Below, one piece after another: positions 46,463 through 54,715 of a stretch of DNA of 64,000 bases. The position numbers and the translations under genes were made by a program. Location of the stretch: assembly GCA_016710015.1 (NCBI GenBank), contig JADJLR010000006.1, positions 186,001-250,000 of the forward strand, written 5' to 3'. The stretch is from Flavobacteriales bacterium (lineage in GTDB: Bacteria > Bacteroidota > Bacteroidia > Flavobacteriales_F > PHOS-HE28). Under the pieces are notes generated by a model. The model was not told the DNA's origin and searched no databases. It was given only the letters and a program-made list of their open reading frames with translations. How positions within the stretch are numbered: the stretch's first letter is position 1; the number at the start of each line of letters is the position of its first letter.

Positions 46463-47325
46463 AACTATCCGCCTACGTCACCGATGAGATCCAACTGCCG
46501 CAGAAGGACTATCCACAGATGTCACAGATGACGCAGATGAAATACAAACGCCGCTGAAAAATTATCCACCGACGTCACCGATGAGATCCAACTGCCGCAG
46601 AAGGACTATCCACAGATGTCACAGACGACGCAGATGAAATACAAACGCCGCTGAAAAATTATCCACCGACGTCACCGATGAGTCCAACTGCCGCAGAAGG
46701 ACTATCCACAGATGTCACAGACGACGCAGATGAAATACAAACGCCGCTGAAAATTATCCGCCTACGTCACCGATGAGATCCAACTGCCGCAGAAGGACTA
46801 TCCACAGATGTCACAGATGACGCAGATGAAATACAAACGCCGCTGAAAAATTATCCACCGACGTCACCGATGATCCAACTGCCGCAGAAGGACTATCCAC
46901 AGATGTCACAGACGACGCAGATGAAATACAAACGCCGCTGAAAAATTATCCACCGACGTCACCGATGAGTCCAACTGCCGCAGAAGGACTATCCACAGAT
47001 GTCACAGACGACGCAGATGAAATACAAACGCCGCTGAAAATTATCCGCCGACGTCACCGATGAGATCCAACTGCCGCAGAAGGACTATCCACAGATGTCA
47101 CAGATGACGCAGATGAAATACAAACGCCGCTGAAAAATTATCCGCCTACGTCACCGATGAGATCCAACTGCCGCAGAAGGACTATCCACAGATGACGCAG
47201 ATGATGCAGATGAAATACAAACGCCGCTGAAAAATTATCCACCGACGTCACCGATGAGATCCAACTGCCGCAGAAGGACTATCCACAGATGACGCAGATG
47301 AAGTACAAATGCCGCTCCTTGGACT
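46463..47325 (+). repeat. Tandem array, nine copies of a 97-base unit
   Basis: The unit runs GACGTCACCGATGAGATCCA, then ACTGCCGCAGAAGGACTATC, then CACAGATGTCACAGATGACG, then CAGATGAAATACAAACGCCG and CTGAAAAATTATCCACC. Spacing between copies is 97 bases or slightly less, with small deletions in some. Each unit carries CTATCCACA and TTATCCACC, each one mismatch from the DnaA box TTATCCACA. No credible gene lies inside. Confidence 0.9.
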
Positions 47326-47516
47326 ATCCGTGAGACCGGCGACAACTAAGTCCTCCCCTCGATCCCAGCCCGTCCATCTTCCGCATTCATCCCGCTAAGA
47401 CGGGACAGGTCCTGTGTCATCTGCGGCCCCTCCATCTCAGCCCGCCCATCATCCGCATTCATCGGTGTCATCTGCGGAAATAACCCTTGCGAGTCGCATT
47501 CACCAGTGGACAGCCC

Positions 47517-47894
47517 CTACCGCGGAGTGAATACCATCCGCTTCACCGCCAAACGCGGACTGCCGAAGTTGAGCAGCAATCCCCGCTGGATCCCTGTCGC
47601 CTTCAAATAGTTCAGGAGCTGTGATTCTTCCACGCCGCTCAAAGTCTTCAGCGCTTTCAGCTCGACGATCACATCCGCGTAGCAGATGAAGTCCGCACGA
47701 AAGAAGGTCGTGAGCCGCTCGCCCTTGTAGTGGATAGGTAGCTCCACCTCCATAGCGAAAGGAATCCCACGCTTCTTGAATTCGCAGGCCAAGGCATCCT
47801 GGTAGACACTCTCCAAGAACCCGGCGCCAAGCTCCGTGTGTACCTCCATCGCAGCACCAATAATGGCATGCGTATGCTGGTCCCGGTCTTCCAT
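47517..47894 (-). CDS. GxxExxY protein (PD-(D/E)XK-like)
   Basis: 125 residues. The naming motif is GAGFLESVY (Gly25, Glu28, Tyr31). The later part has RADF (Asp68) and VELK (Glu78, Lys80), matching the D...ExK core of PD-(D/E)XK nucleases, with QLLNYLKATG downstream. The family's function is not established; it is small, widespread and usually found alone. Here it lies between two large tandem arrays (46463-47325 and 47930-48700), which suggests a link between protein and repeats. No partner gene. Confidence 0.85.
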   Translation of the reverse strand: MEDRDQHTHAIIGAAMEVHTELGAGFLESVYQDALACEFKKRGIPFAMEVELPIHYKGERLTTFFRADFICYADVIVELKALKTLSGVEESQLLNYLKATGIQRGLLLNFGSPRLAVKRMVFTPR

Positions 47895-47929
47895 TGAGCA
47901 AGTATATCCACAGAAAGGGAAGAACTATC

Positions 47930-48700
47930 CACAGATGACACAGATTTCGCAGATGAATGCCAATGCTGCAGGAGAATGATCCGCAGATGTCACCGATGAA
48001 ATACAAATGCCGCTCAGTGCATTATCTGCATTTATCTGCGTCATCTGTGTCATCTGCGGAAAAAGTTCCTTTGCGAGCCTGCCTCCGGCAGACAGGCCTG
48101 CGAGCCACTATCCACAGAGGAAAAGAAGTAGGATCCACCGATGTCGCAGATGTCACCGATAAAATACAAATGCCGCTCAGTGCATTATCTGCATTTATCT
48201 GCGTCATCTGTGTCATCTGCGGAAAAAGTCTTCGGCTGCCTCCGGCAGACAGGCCTGCGAGCCACTATCCACAGAGGAAAAGAAGTAGGATCCACCGATG
48301 TCGCAGAGGTCACCGATGAAATACAAATGCCGCTCAGTGCATTATCTGCATTTATCTGCGAAATCTGTGTCATCTGCGGAAAAAGTTCCTTTGCGAGCCT
48401 GCCTCCGGCAGACAGGCCTGCGAGCCACTATCCACAGAGGAAAAGAAGTAAGATCCACCGATGTCGCAGATGTCACCGATAAAATACAAATGCCGCTCAG
48501 TGCATTATCTGCATTTATCTGCGTCATCTGTGTCATCTGCGGAAAAAGTTCCTTTGCGAGCCTGCCTCCGGCAGACAGGCCTGCGAGCCACTATCCACAG
48601 AGGAAAAGAAGTAGGATCCACCGATGTCGCAGATGTCACCGATAAAATACAAATGCCGCTCAGTGCATTATCTGCGTAATCTGCGGAAAAACTCTTTAAG
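47930..48700 (+). repeat. Tandem array, five copies of a 154-163-base unit
   Basis: Units begin GATCCACCGATGTCGCAGAT at about 47978 (variant), 48132, 48289, 48452 and 48615. Each holds AAATACAAATGCCGCTCAG, TTATCTGCATTTATCTGCG, a GC-rich hairpin around GCCTCCGGCAGACAGGC, and CACTATCCACAGAGG. The final copy is shortened. The unit shares words with the 97-base array (TACAAA, TATCCACAGA, GATGTCACCGAT), so the two arrays are related. Apparent reading frames within the array are repeats, not genes. Confidence 0.9.
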
Positions 48701-48737
48701 CCGAGCCAGCGAGCCGCATCGATGATCAGTGGATAAC

Positions 48738-48820
48738 CCTCTGCGGTCTACTTTCGCAGCATGGCGCAGAAGATCGACATCGAAGTCTCCAAGAACGAAG
48801 CGGGAGAAAGGCTCAATTAA
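48738..48820 (+). pseudogene. Relic of the carboxylase 5' end
   Basis: CTACTTTCGCAGCATGG and the following 40 bases match the promoter and first codons of the intact gene at 48901. The relic encodes MAQKIDIEVSKNE (intact gene: MAEKIDLEASKNE), then departs and stops at TAA 48818-48820. Confidence 0.8.
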
Positions 48821-48888
48821 CAAGATACAAGGGGTCAAGAGATCAAGGTGGGGTTTCGGTGACATACGGATCTTACACAGTTGCCCGC

Positions 48889-48896
48889 TACTTTCG
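48889..48896 (+). promoter_or_regulatory. -7-like element TACTTTCG of the carboxylase
   Basis: Four bases before the ATG at 48901. The same element and spacing are kept in the relic copy (48749-48756). Confidence 0.45.
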
Positions 48897-48900
48897 CAGC

Positions 48901-50541
48901 ATGGCTGAGAAGATCGATCTGGAAGCGTCGAAGAACGAGGATTTCAACAAGCTCGCGGTAAGCGAGCTGAACCGGCGTCTTCACAAGATCCACCAAGGCG
49001 GCGGCGAGAAACGCATCGCCAAGCAGCACGCTCAAGGCAAGATGACCGCCCGTGAGCGCATCGATGCCTTGCTCGACCCCAAGAGCCCGCGTATCGAGAT
49101 CGGTGCCTTCGCTGCGGACGGCATGTACAAGGAGCACGGAGGTGCGCCCTGCGCCGGTACGGTGGTGGTGATCGGCTACGTGAGCAAGCGCCAGTGCATC
49201 GTGGTGGCCAACGACGCTACCGTGAAGGCCGGGGCCTGGTTTCCTATGACGGGCAAGAAGAATTTGCGCGCACAGGAGATCGCGATGGAGAACCGCCTGC
49301 CCATCATCTACCTCGTGGACAGCGCCGGTGTTTACCTGCCAATGCAGGACGAGATCTTTCCCGACAAGGAGCACTTCGGCCGGATCTTCCGCAACAACGC
49401 CGTCATGAGCAGCATGGGCATCTCGCAGATCAGCGCCGTTATGGGCAGCTGCGTGGCGGGCGGCGCCTACCTGCCCATCATGAGCGATGAGGCCTTGATC
49501 GTGGAAGGCACCGGCAGCATCTTCCTCGCGGGCAGCTATTTGGTAAAGGCCGCCATCGGTGAGGACATCGACAACGAGACCCTCGGCGGTGCCACCACGC
49601 ACAGCCAGATCAGCGGCGTAACGGACTACCAGTGCAAGGACGATGCGGAATGCCTCAAGACCATCCGCAGCCTGATGGACAAGCTCGGCAAGCCCAAGGA
49701 CGCGGGCTTTAGTCGCGAGAAAGCCGCCAAGCCGAAGGCCGACCCGAAGGAGATCTACGGCATACTGCCCAGCAGCCGCGCCAAGCCCTACGACATGCGC
49801 GACATCATCGCGCGCCTGGTGGACGACAGCGAGTTCACCGAATACAAGGAAGGCTACGGCCAGAGCATCATCACCGCCTACGCCCGCATCGACGGCTGGG
49901 CCGTAGGCATCGTGGCCAACCAGCGCAAGGTGGTGAAGAGCAAGAAGGGCGAGATGCAGTTCGGCGGCGTCATTTACAGCGACAGCGCCGACAAGGCCAC
50001 GCGCTTCATCGCCAACTGCAACCAGAAGAACATCCCGCTGGTCTTCCTGCAGGACGTCACCGGTTTCATGGTGGGCAGCCGCAGCGAGCAGGGCGGCATC
50101 ATCAAGGACGGCGCGAAACTGGTGAACGCCGTAAGCAACAGCGTGGTGCCCAAGTTCACCATCATCATCGGCAACAGCTACGGCGCCGGCAACTACGCCA
50201 TGTGCGGCAAGGCCTACGACCCGCGCCTCATCGTGGGCTGGCCCAGCGCCCAAGTGGCCGTGATGGGTGGCGAACAGGCCAGCAAGGTGATGCTGCAGAT
50301 CGAGGTGAGCGCGCTGAAAGGCAAGGGCGAAGTGATCACCCCCGAGAAGGAGAAGGAACTGCTCGAACGCATCCAGAAGAAGTACGAGGACACTATCAGC
50401 CCCTATTACGCGGCAAGCCGCCTTTGGCTGGATGCGGTGATCGATCCGCTGGAGACGCGGACTTGGGTGAGTTTGGGGATCGAGGCGGCGGCGCAGAGTC
50501 CGGCGACGAAGGTGTTTAATATGGGGGTACTTCAAACCTGA
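48901..50541 (+). CDS. Acyl-CoA carboxylase, carboxyltransferase (beta) subunit
   Basis: 546 residues. Transfers carboxyl from biotin to an acyl-CoA; the sequence is of the methylcrotonyl/propionyl-CoA carboxylase beta type. Conserved blocks: KMTARERIDALLDP, GGAPCAGTVVVIGYVSKRQC, ENRLPIIYLVDSAGVYLPMQ, MGSCVAGGAYLPIMSDE, LGGATTHSQISGVTDY, the second crotonase half GGIIKDGAKLVNAVSNS and YGAGNYAMCGKAYDP. Which acyl-CoA it uses is not certain; the partner alpha subunit is not nearby. Third codon positions are almost all G or C, more extreme than in the neighbours. Flanked by relics of its own two ends, so it may be a replacement copy. Start at the ATG sharing context with the relic. Confidence 0.92.
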   Translation: MAEKIDLEASKNEDFNKLAVSELNRRLHKIHQGGGEKRIAKQHAQGKMTARERIDALLDPKSPRIEIGAFAADGMYKEHGGAPCAGTVVVIGYVSKRQCIVVANDATVKAGAWFPMTGKKNLRAQEIAMENRLPIIYLVDSAGVYLPMQDEIFPDKEHFGRIFRNNAVMSSMGISQISAVMGSCVAGGAYLPIMSDEALIVEGTGSIFLAGSYLVKAAIGEDIDNETLGGATTHSQISGVTDYQCKDDAECLKTIRSLMDKLGKPKDAGFSREKAAKPKADPKEIYGILPSSRAKPYDMRDIIARLVDDSEFTEYKEGYGQSIITAYARIDGWAVGIVANQRKVVKSKKGEMQFGGVIYSDSADKATRFIANCNQKNIPLVFLQDVTGFMVGSRSEQGGIIKDGAKLVNAVSNSVVPKFTIIIGNSYGAGNYAMCGKAYDPRLIVGWPSAQVAVMGGEQASKVMLQIEVSALKGKGEVITPEKEKELLERIQKKYEDTISPYYAASRLWLDAVIDPLETRTWVSLGIEAAAQSPATKVFNMGVLQT

Positions 50542-50553
50542 TCATCAATTCTA

Positions 50554-50922
50554 ATGCGCGGCCCTATCCTTCTCTCATTCCTGTTGAACTACGGGGCTAT
50601 CGCGCAAACGACCTCGTGCCCGTGCGCATTCGAGGTGGAACTGCTGGGTGTAGATACAACACTGGCCATGCGCACGCTGGGCTACAAGTATTACGGCAAT
50701 GGCGTGAAGCCACGGCGGATGGAACCACTTTGGTACCCCAATGCGCTTCAAGGGGAGACACCCATGGAGCCCACAGCCCAGTGGTTCGCTGAGCACTCAG
50801 CTTGCGGTAACGACTTGTATTGCGTGGATAAGGTGACCTACGAGAAGCTAGTCCTCGATACGGATCCGCCTGGAACGACGTACCAACATGTCCATGTACG
50901 AGTGAAGCTGCGCAGGCGCTGA
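50554..50922 (+). CDS. Small secreted hypothetical protein
   Basis: 122 residues. A signal-like N-terminus (MRGPILLSFLLNYGAIAQTT) and four cysteines (CPCAFEVE, HSACGNDLYCVD) suggest an exported disulfide protein. No family recognised. It is wedged between the carboxylase stop (12 bases before it) and a relic of that gene's 3' end (22 bases after it), so it looks like cargo of a rearrangement. Confidence 0.6.
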   Translation: MRGPILLSFLLNYGAIAQTTSCPCAFEVELLGVDTTLAMRTLGYKYYGNGVKPRRMEPLWYPNALQGETPMEPTAQWFAEHSACGNDLYCVDKVTYEKLVLDTDPPGTTYQHVHVRVKLRRR

Positions 50923-50944
50923 TAACATGGTCTCTTCAATATTT

Positions 50945-51010
50945 CCGATCGAAGCGGCAGCGCAGAGCCCGGCGACGAAGGCGTTTAATATGGGTGTGTT
51001 ACAGACATGA
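50945..51010 (+). pseudogene. Relic of the carboxylase 3' end
   Basis: Reads IEAAAQSPATKAFNMGVLQT then TGA, one residue different from the intact tail (KVFNMGV). About nine in ten bases match the last 65 bases of the gene at 48901-50541. Its stop overlaps the ATG of the next gene (ATGA). Confidence 0.85.
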
Positions 51011-51546
51011 CCATGCGTACCCAAGCTATCGTCCCAGTGCTTAGTGGATTGATGCTCTGTGCATCTTGCACCTCTCCAATGCCTGCTGGATATTGGAAAG
51101 GATTCAAACCAGACCTCATCGCGAAGGACCTAGGTGATCAAGGTGGACATGCAGGCTATCGCGCCATCCTTTGGACGAGCACCTCTCCGGGAACCTTCAC
51201 GGCTTCCACGGTGATCCCGTTCGCCGAAGCGAACGATTGGCCTTTCATCGATTCTACCCGCTACGCACCGGAGGACATGCGGTCATGGTTCTTCCGTGGC
51301 TCGGCAGTCTTCCCTCTTGGGTTTGATGGCCTTCATTCTGACACTGAAGAAGTGGATACCCATGGTTGTTTCCCGCGTTGGTTCGATAGCACTGTCGTTG
51401 TGTACAAATTCAAGACGCCATGGATGACCGTGGAGGATGAGATTTGGAATGATGCCTACGGATACGTGATGATCTCAGCTGACGGCCAGAGTATGGCTCT
51501 CTATCACCTATGGGGCGATAGGGCAAATTTGGTTCTGCCGATCTAG
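51007..51546 (+). CDS. Hypothetical lipoprotein
   Basis: 179 residues. Signal sequence with lipobox LMLCASC, so probably acylated at the Cys. The mature part has no recognised domain; it contains DTHGCFPRWFDSTVVVYKF. Its start ATGA overlaps the stop of the carboxylase 3' relic, implying it was once translationally coupled to the carboxylase gene. An ATG at 51013 is an alternative start. Confidence 0.65.
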   Translation: MTMRTQAIVPVLSGLMLCASCTSPMPAGYWKGFKPDLIAKDLGDQGGHAGYRAILWTSTSPGTFTASTVIPFAEANDWPFIDSTRYAPEDMRSWFFRGSAVFPLGFDGLHSDTEEVDTHGCFPRWFDSTVVVYKFKTPWMTVEDEIWNDAYGYVMISADGQSMALYHLWGDRANLVLPI

Positions 51547-51681
51547 TGGTTTTGGCGTTCCGACTCGAAGACTCGCCGTCGAGCCATTCGTTGCAAGTTC
51601 TCGCCGAAGACGGCTCCGGGCTTTTCACTGCTATCCCTAACGCGAAATGCAGAGGCTTCGGTCGCTTACATTCGTTTCACC

Positions 51682-52586
51682 ATGAAAGGAATGCTCCTTG
51701 GGCTCTTAGCGATTCTGGTGTCCTGTAGCGACATCACAGCGCAGGCCTACATCCCACTCTTCGGCGATACAACGCGCATGTGGACTTCGAGCATTACCGG
51801 CTCTGCCGAGGGCGATTGCCTTGATACTTGGGTGACAACACATTGGATTGGTGGCGACACCATTATCGACGGTACCGGATACAGGGTGATCCGATCGCGT
51901 GAAAGACACTACGTTGAGCCGCTTATCGAATGGTGCCAATCCATGACCGAATACCCCGGCCAGGACACCTATGTAAGAGAGGTGGACCATGCGGTATTCG
52001 CACGCTCGAACTGGTCGACGGAATCGCTCATCTATGACTTTGACGCCGTGGTCGGCGATACCATACCCTACCCGATCAATGCTTACGAAAATGGATTCGG
52101 ATGGCATGCGATCATCGTGCAAGTGGATTCGATCCTCGTCAATGGCACCTACCGCATTCGACAGACCGTGAGCGATGGCCCCAACGAGGGTGACACCATC
52201 CGGGTGATCGAAGGCATTGGCGCAACATCTGCCCCATTCGGGATGCTTTCGCAACAACTTGGACTATCTCACTTTGGTCAGCTCGACTGCGTCAGGGAGT
52301 CTGGTCAGGTGATCTTCGGAGATTCATGGTGTGAATTGATCACGGGGTTCCATCATCGTACATCCGCCCACTTGAACCGCCACATCCGAACCCTGCCACG
52401 GACAATGTGATCCTCGACGATAGGATATCGAAGCTCGATGTTCTTGACACCTATGGCAGGACCGTACTTCACGGGATAGGCCACAAGGCGGATGTTCGTG
52501 GATTAAGTACAGGTGCATATTTGGTCCGTGGTTGGGATAGGCAGGGGATCGTTGTCGGATCGTGGACGATCGTGGTTCAACCCTGA
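51682..52586 (+). CDS. T9SS-secreted protein, frameshifted before the sorting domain
   Basis: The first frame gives 220 credible residues, with signal peptide MKGMLLGLLAILVSCSDITAQ and a body rich in DTTRMW/GDTI-type strands. It then runs into CATCATCG and stops at 52410. In the frame one base back, PSSYIRPLEPPHPNPATD, LDVLDTYGRTVLH and STGAYLVRGW form a type A sorting domain ending at 52586. A missing G in the GGGG run at 52344-52347 restores a single gene. Either an error or a phase-type or disabling change. Next to a broken transposase. Confidence 0.7.
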
Positions 52587-52599
52587 CGTTCGCGGGGTC

Positions 52600-52614
52600 A
52601 CCGGTTGAACCGGT
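52600..52614. repeat. Palindrome ACCGGTTGAACCGGT at the transposase end
   Basis: A perfect 7-bp stem with a one-base loop overlapping the transposase stop. A second copy with flanking transposase sequence lies at 61980-61994. Candidate REP-type end of the element. Confidence 0.6.
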
Positions 52615-52768
52615 CCCCTTTCCAATTGGCGGGGTTGTCCCTGATGTAATCGGCAATGCGTTGGTATTCGCCGTCATCGCGGATCACACGGTCCCAATAA
52701 TTGCGTTGCCATACAGGCGTGCCGTGGGGCAACAACCCATCGCGGTACGCCATGCGCGTAACCGCGGA

Positions 52769-52785
52769 CCTGCCCGGCAGGCAGG
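52769..52785. repeat. Palindromic insertion inside the transposase
   Basis: The 17 bases CCTGCCCGGCAGGCAGG interrupt the codons between RAYK and SAVT. Without them the protein joins in frame. Related to the GCCTCCGGCAGACAGGC hairpin of the 48-kb array. Confidence 0.65.
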
Positions 52786-52881
52786 TTTGTACGCCCGCAC
52801 GATGCGCCCCAACGAACCAACGGGTACGATGGGCATGGTGCGTTTCGGTGGTGCGCGCCGGGGTCGGCGGGTGGGCGTAGA

Positions 52882-53053
52882 GGCCGATCATGATCGGCCC
52901 GCATTTGTGCGGCGGGGGCGTCGGCCAAATCACCGCCATTCGTTTCGTTGTCCATTGCGGTGCCATGGTCCGGCGATGCATCGGGCGGGACGGTCCCATC
53001 GTTCGCCATCGTATCGGGTCGTGTTGGTGGATCGGGCCGATCATGATCGGCCC
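52882..53053. repeat. Pair of GGCCGATCATGATCGGCC palindromes in the transposase
   Basis: Identical 18-base palindromes at 52882-52899 and 53035-53052 (the second extended to 20). Both read ADHDRP in one frame and lie in the low-complexity insert separating the two transposase halves. Confidence 0.7.
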
Positions 53054-53445
53054 CTACGTCGTTCCCACCCGACACGCCGTCCATCGAACGGCCACGCGCG
53101 TCCACCAACCGTTCCCGTATCACCACGATCCCATGCACATGGTTCGGCATCACCACGAATTCCCCGACATCCACATGCGGCATGTGTTCCGGTATCGCAT
53201 CCCAACACCGTTGCGCCAATTCGCCGATCGGTGAACGGTGCATCACACCATCCACAATGTGTCCGAACCAATGACGGCGGTCATCGGTGCAAATGGTCAG
53301 GTAATACGCGCCAACATTGGCGTAATCGTATCCCTGCCATCGATGCGTGTCGCGTTTCGGCAGATCGGCCATATCATCACGAATATCGGGATCACGGATC
53401 GATCATCTCATGAACCTCCACCCCCGCCCCGTGTACCGCAGGTAC

Positions 53446-53868
53446 ATGCACAACACGCGCCCCGCCCTCCACCTCCTCTTCCTCCTGCCATTCTTCGCTC
53501 AAGCGCAGGACCCTGTAGCGCCACCCCAGACCGATCACTGGTTCCACGGCCCGGCCTACTTCGAGAACGCCCAGGACAGCGCGGCCTTCATGCAGTTCCG
53601 TTACGGGCTCGCGGCCGATGCCACCTTGCCCACTGACACCACGACCCAATACCGCATGCTATGGCGCGAGAACCAGCACGGCGGCATGACGCTATTGAGC
53701 CGTGGCGATAGCAGCTTGATAAAGGCACCCGTGCACCGAGGCTTCAGCGTGTACAGCGAAACGAGTATTCCCTTCCGCACGGCGGATGGCAGGCGGGTTT
53801 TGGTCCTTACACATGAGGTGCCTTGCGGGCTGATCTGCCGCACGACGTGGTATTACGTGGAGGAATGA
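53446..53868 (+). CDS. Small secreted hypothetical protein
   Basis: 140 residues from MHNTRPALHLLFLLPFFAQAQ, a signal peptide; an ATG at 53410 would add 12 residues. The rest (DHWFHGPAYFENAQDSAAFM through CGLICRTTWYYVEE) matches no family that I know. Two closing cysteines. It follows the transposase head to head. Confidence 0.6.
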   Translation: MHNTRPALHLLFLLPFFAQAQDPVAPPQTDHWFHGPAYFENAQDSAAFMQFRYGLAADATLPTDTTTQYRMLWRENQHGGMTLLSRGDSSLIKAPVHRGFSVYSETSIPFRTADGRRVLVLTHEVPCGLICRTTWYYVEE

Positions 53869-53886
53869 GGGTGACGTAAACGCCGA

Positions 53887-54233
53887 TCACTCCACCCCGC
53901 TGGCCAGGATCTTCTTCAACTGCTCTAACAATGGCGGTAGATAGTCGGACACTACACGCCAGATGATGTCGTCGCGGATCTGGTCATAGTCGTGTACGAT
54001 GCGGTGCCGCGTGCAGATGATCTTGCCCCACTCGACCTCGGTGTTCGCTTGAACCGTGCGCTCGCTGATATGTGAGGCAGCTCGCCGAGGATCTGGATGT
54101 TGTAGATCACCGCATCACGCGTCTGCTGGTTCGCTTTGAACGCGGCTTCGTCCATGCCTTCGGTGTATCGCAACACTTTCTCTGTCGACTGGAGCATGTC
54201 GATGAGCAATGGCTTGTCGAAGCGCTTAGACAT
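53887..54233 (-). CDS. hepT: HepT-family (DUF86) toxin, frameshifted
   Basis: HEPN-domain RNase-type toxin. The N-terminus, VLRYTEGMDEAAF and AVIYNIQILGE, is intact. At about 54082 the frame breaks; one added base after GAG (to read GAGGCTGCC) restores AASHISERTVQANTEVEW and the active motif RHRIVHDY (RX4HXY), with a C-terminus ending KKILASGVE. As written the toxin lacks its catalytic motif. It overlaps the MntA antitoxin gene upstream by eight bases, as is usual for the pair. Confidence 0.75.
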
Positions 54234-54516
54234 ACTTCAGGTCCGGCGTGATGTAGGGCATGTAGTGCGGCTTGATACCGCCAACGGTGGCCAGATCCAC
54301 CTTGCGCTGCAGGATGGCTTCCAATTCATCCGCCAGATCCATGAACTCCATTCCGATGGGCCGTTCGAAATCCACCAGAAGGTCCACATCGCTATCCGGC
54401 CGGAAATCATCGCGCGTGGCCGATCCGAACACGGCCATGCTCTTCAGCCCGTACTTGGCGAAGAGTCGCGCGCGTTCGCCGCGAAGGACTGAGAGGATGT
54501 CTGCGAGCGTTCCCAC
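54226..54516 (-). CDS. mntA: MntA-family nucleotidyltransferase antitoxin
   Basis: 96 residues from a GTG start. Minimal nucleotidyltransferase: GSATRDDFRPDSDVDLLVD, with Gly31-Ser32 and Asp43/Asp45 as metal ligands. Family members AMPylate the HepT toxin at its RX4HXY tyrosine. Intact here, while its partner is frameshifted. Forms a two-gene operon with HepT. Confidence 0.85.
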   Translation of the reverse strand: MGTLADILSVLRGERARLFAKYGLKSMAVFGSATRDDFRPDSDVDLLVDFERPIGMEFMDLADELEAILQRKVDLATVGGIKPHYMPYITPDLKYV

Positions 54517-54715
54517 CTTCGGTCGTCGAAGCCATCTTTGGCGAAGGCTACGGCTCTACAAATATCGGTGCTATACGCCAACCAATTTGGGCGTAGTGCA
54601 AGTTCATCTTCCGTGCAATACGAGGACGCTTACGCATGGGGTATAAGGATCGTAGGACAACGATGCGAGCTTTTGCGCTGCCAACTTCATGAAAGGGCCA
54701 CGATCTTCTGTCCCC

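Larger units (their letters stand above)
52598..53372 (-). mobile_element. REP-associated tyrosine transposase (RAYT), disrupted
   Basis: N-terminal part: YYLTICTDDRRHWFGH and the HUH motif in VVMPNHVHGIVVI. C-terminal part: WQRNYWDRVIRDDGEYQRI with the catalytic Tyr region, and DNPANWKGDRFNR at the end. These are the marks of the IS200-like Y1 family that moves REP palindromes. The parts lie in different frames. A middle frame reads VGSLGRIVRAYK, then the palindrome CCTGCCTGCCGGGCAGG (17 bases on the minus strand) splits it from SAVTRMAYRDG. An earlier frame change lies in a low-complexity insert. Inactive as written. Confidence 0.8.

Noticed and set aside
47957..48679. Several overlapping short frames of 60-120 codons in the 160-base array
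   Set aside because: They repeat with the array and have no start context; they are by-products of the tandem repeats.
46463..48700. CRISPR array
   Set aside because: Units are tandem without unique spacers and there are no cas genes.
48835..50535. A 566-codon open frame antisense to the carboxylase
   Set aside because: It mirrors the G/C-rich third positions of the true gene, is full of His/Ala/Val runs and has no family motif.
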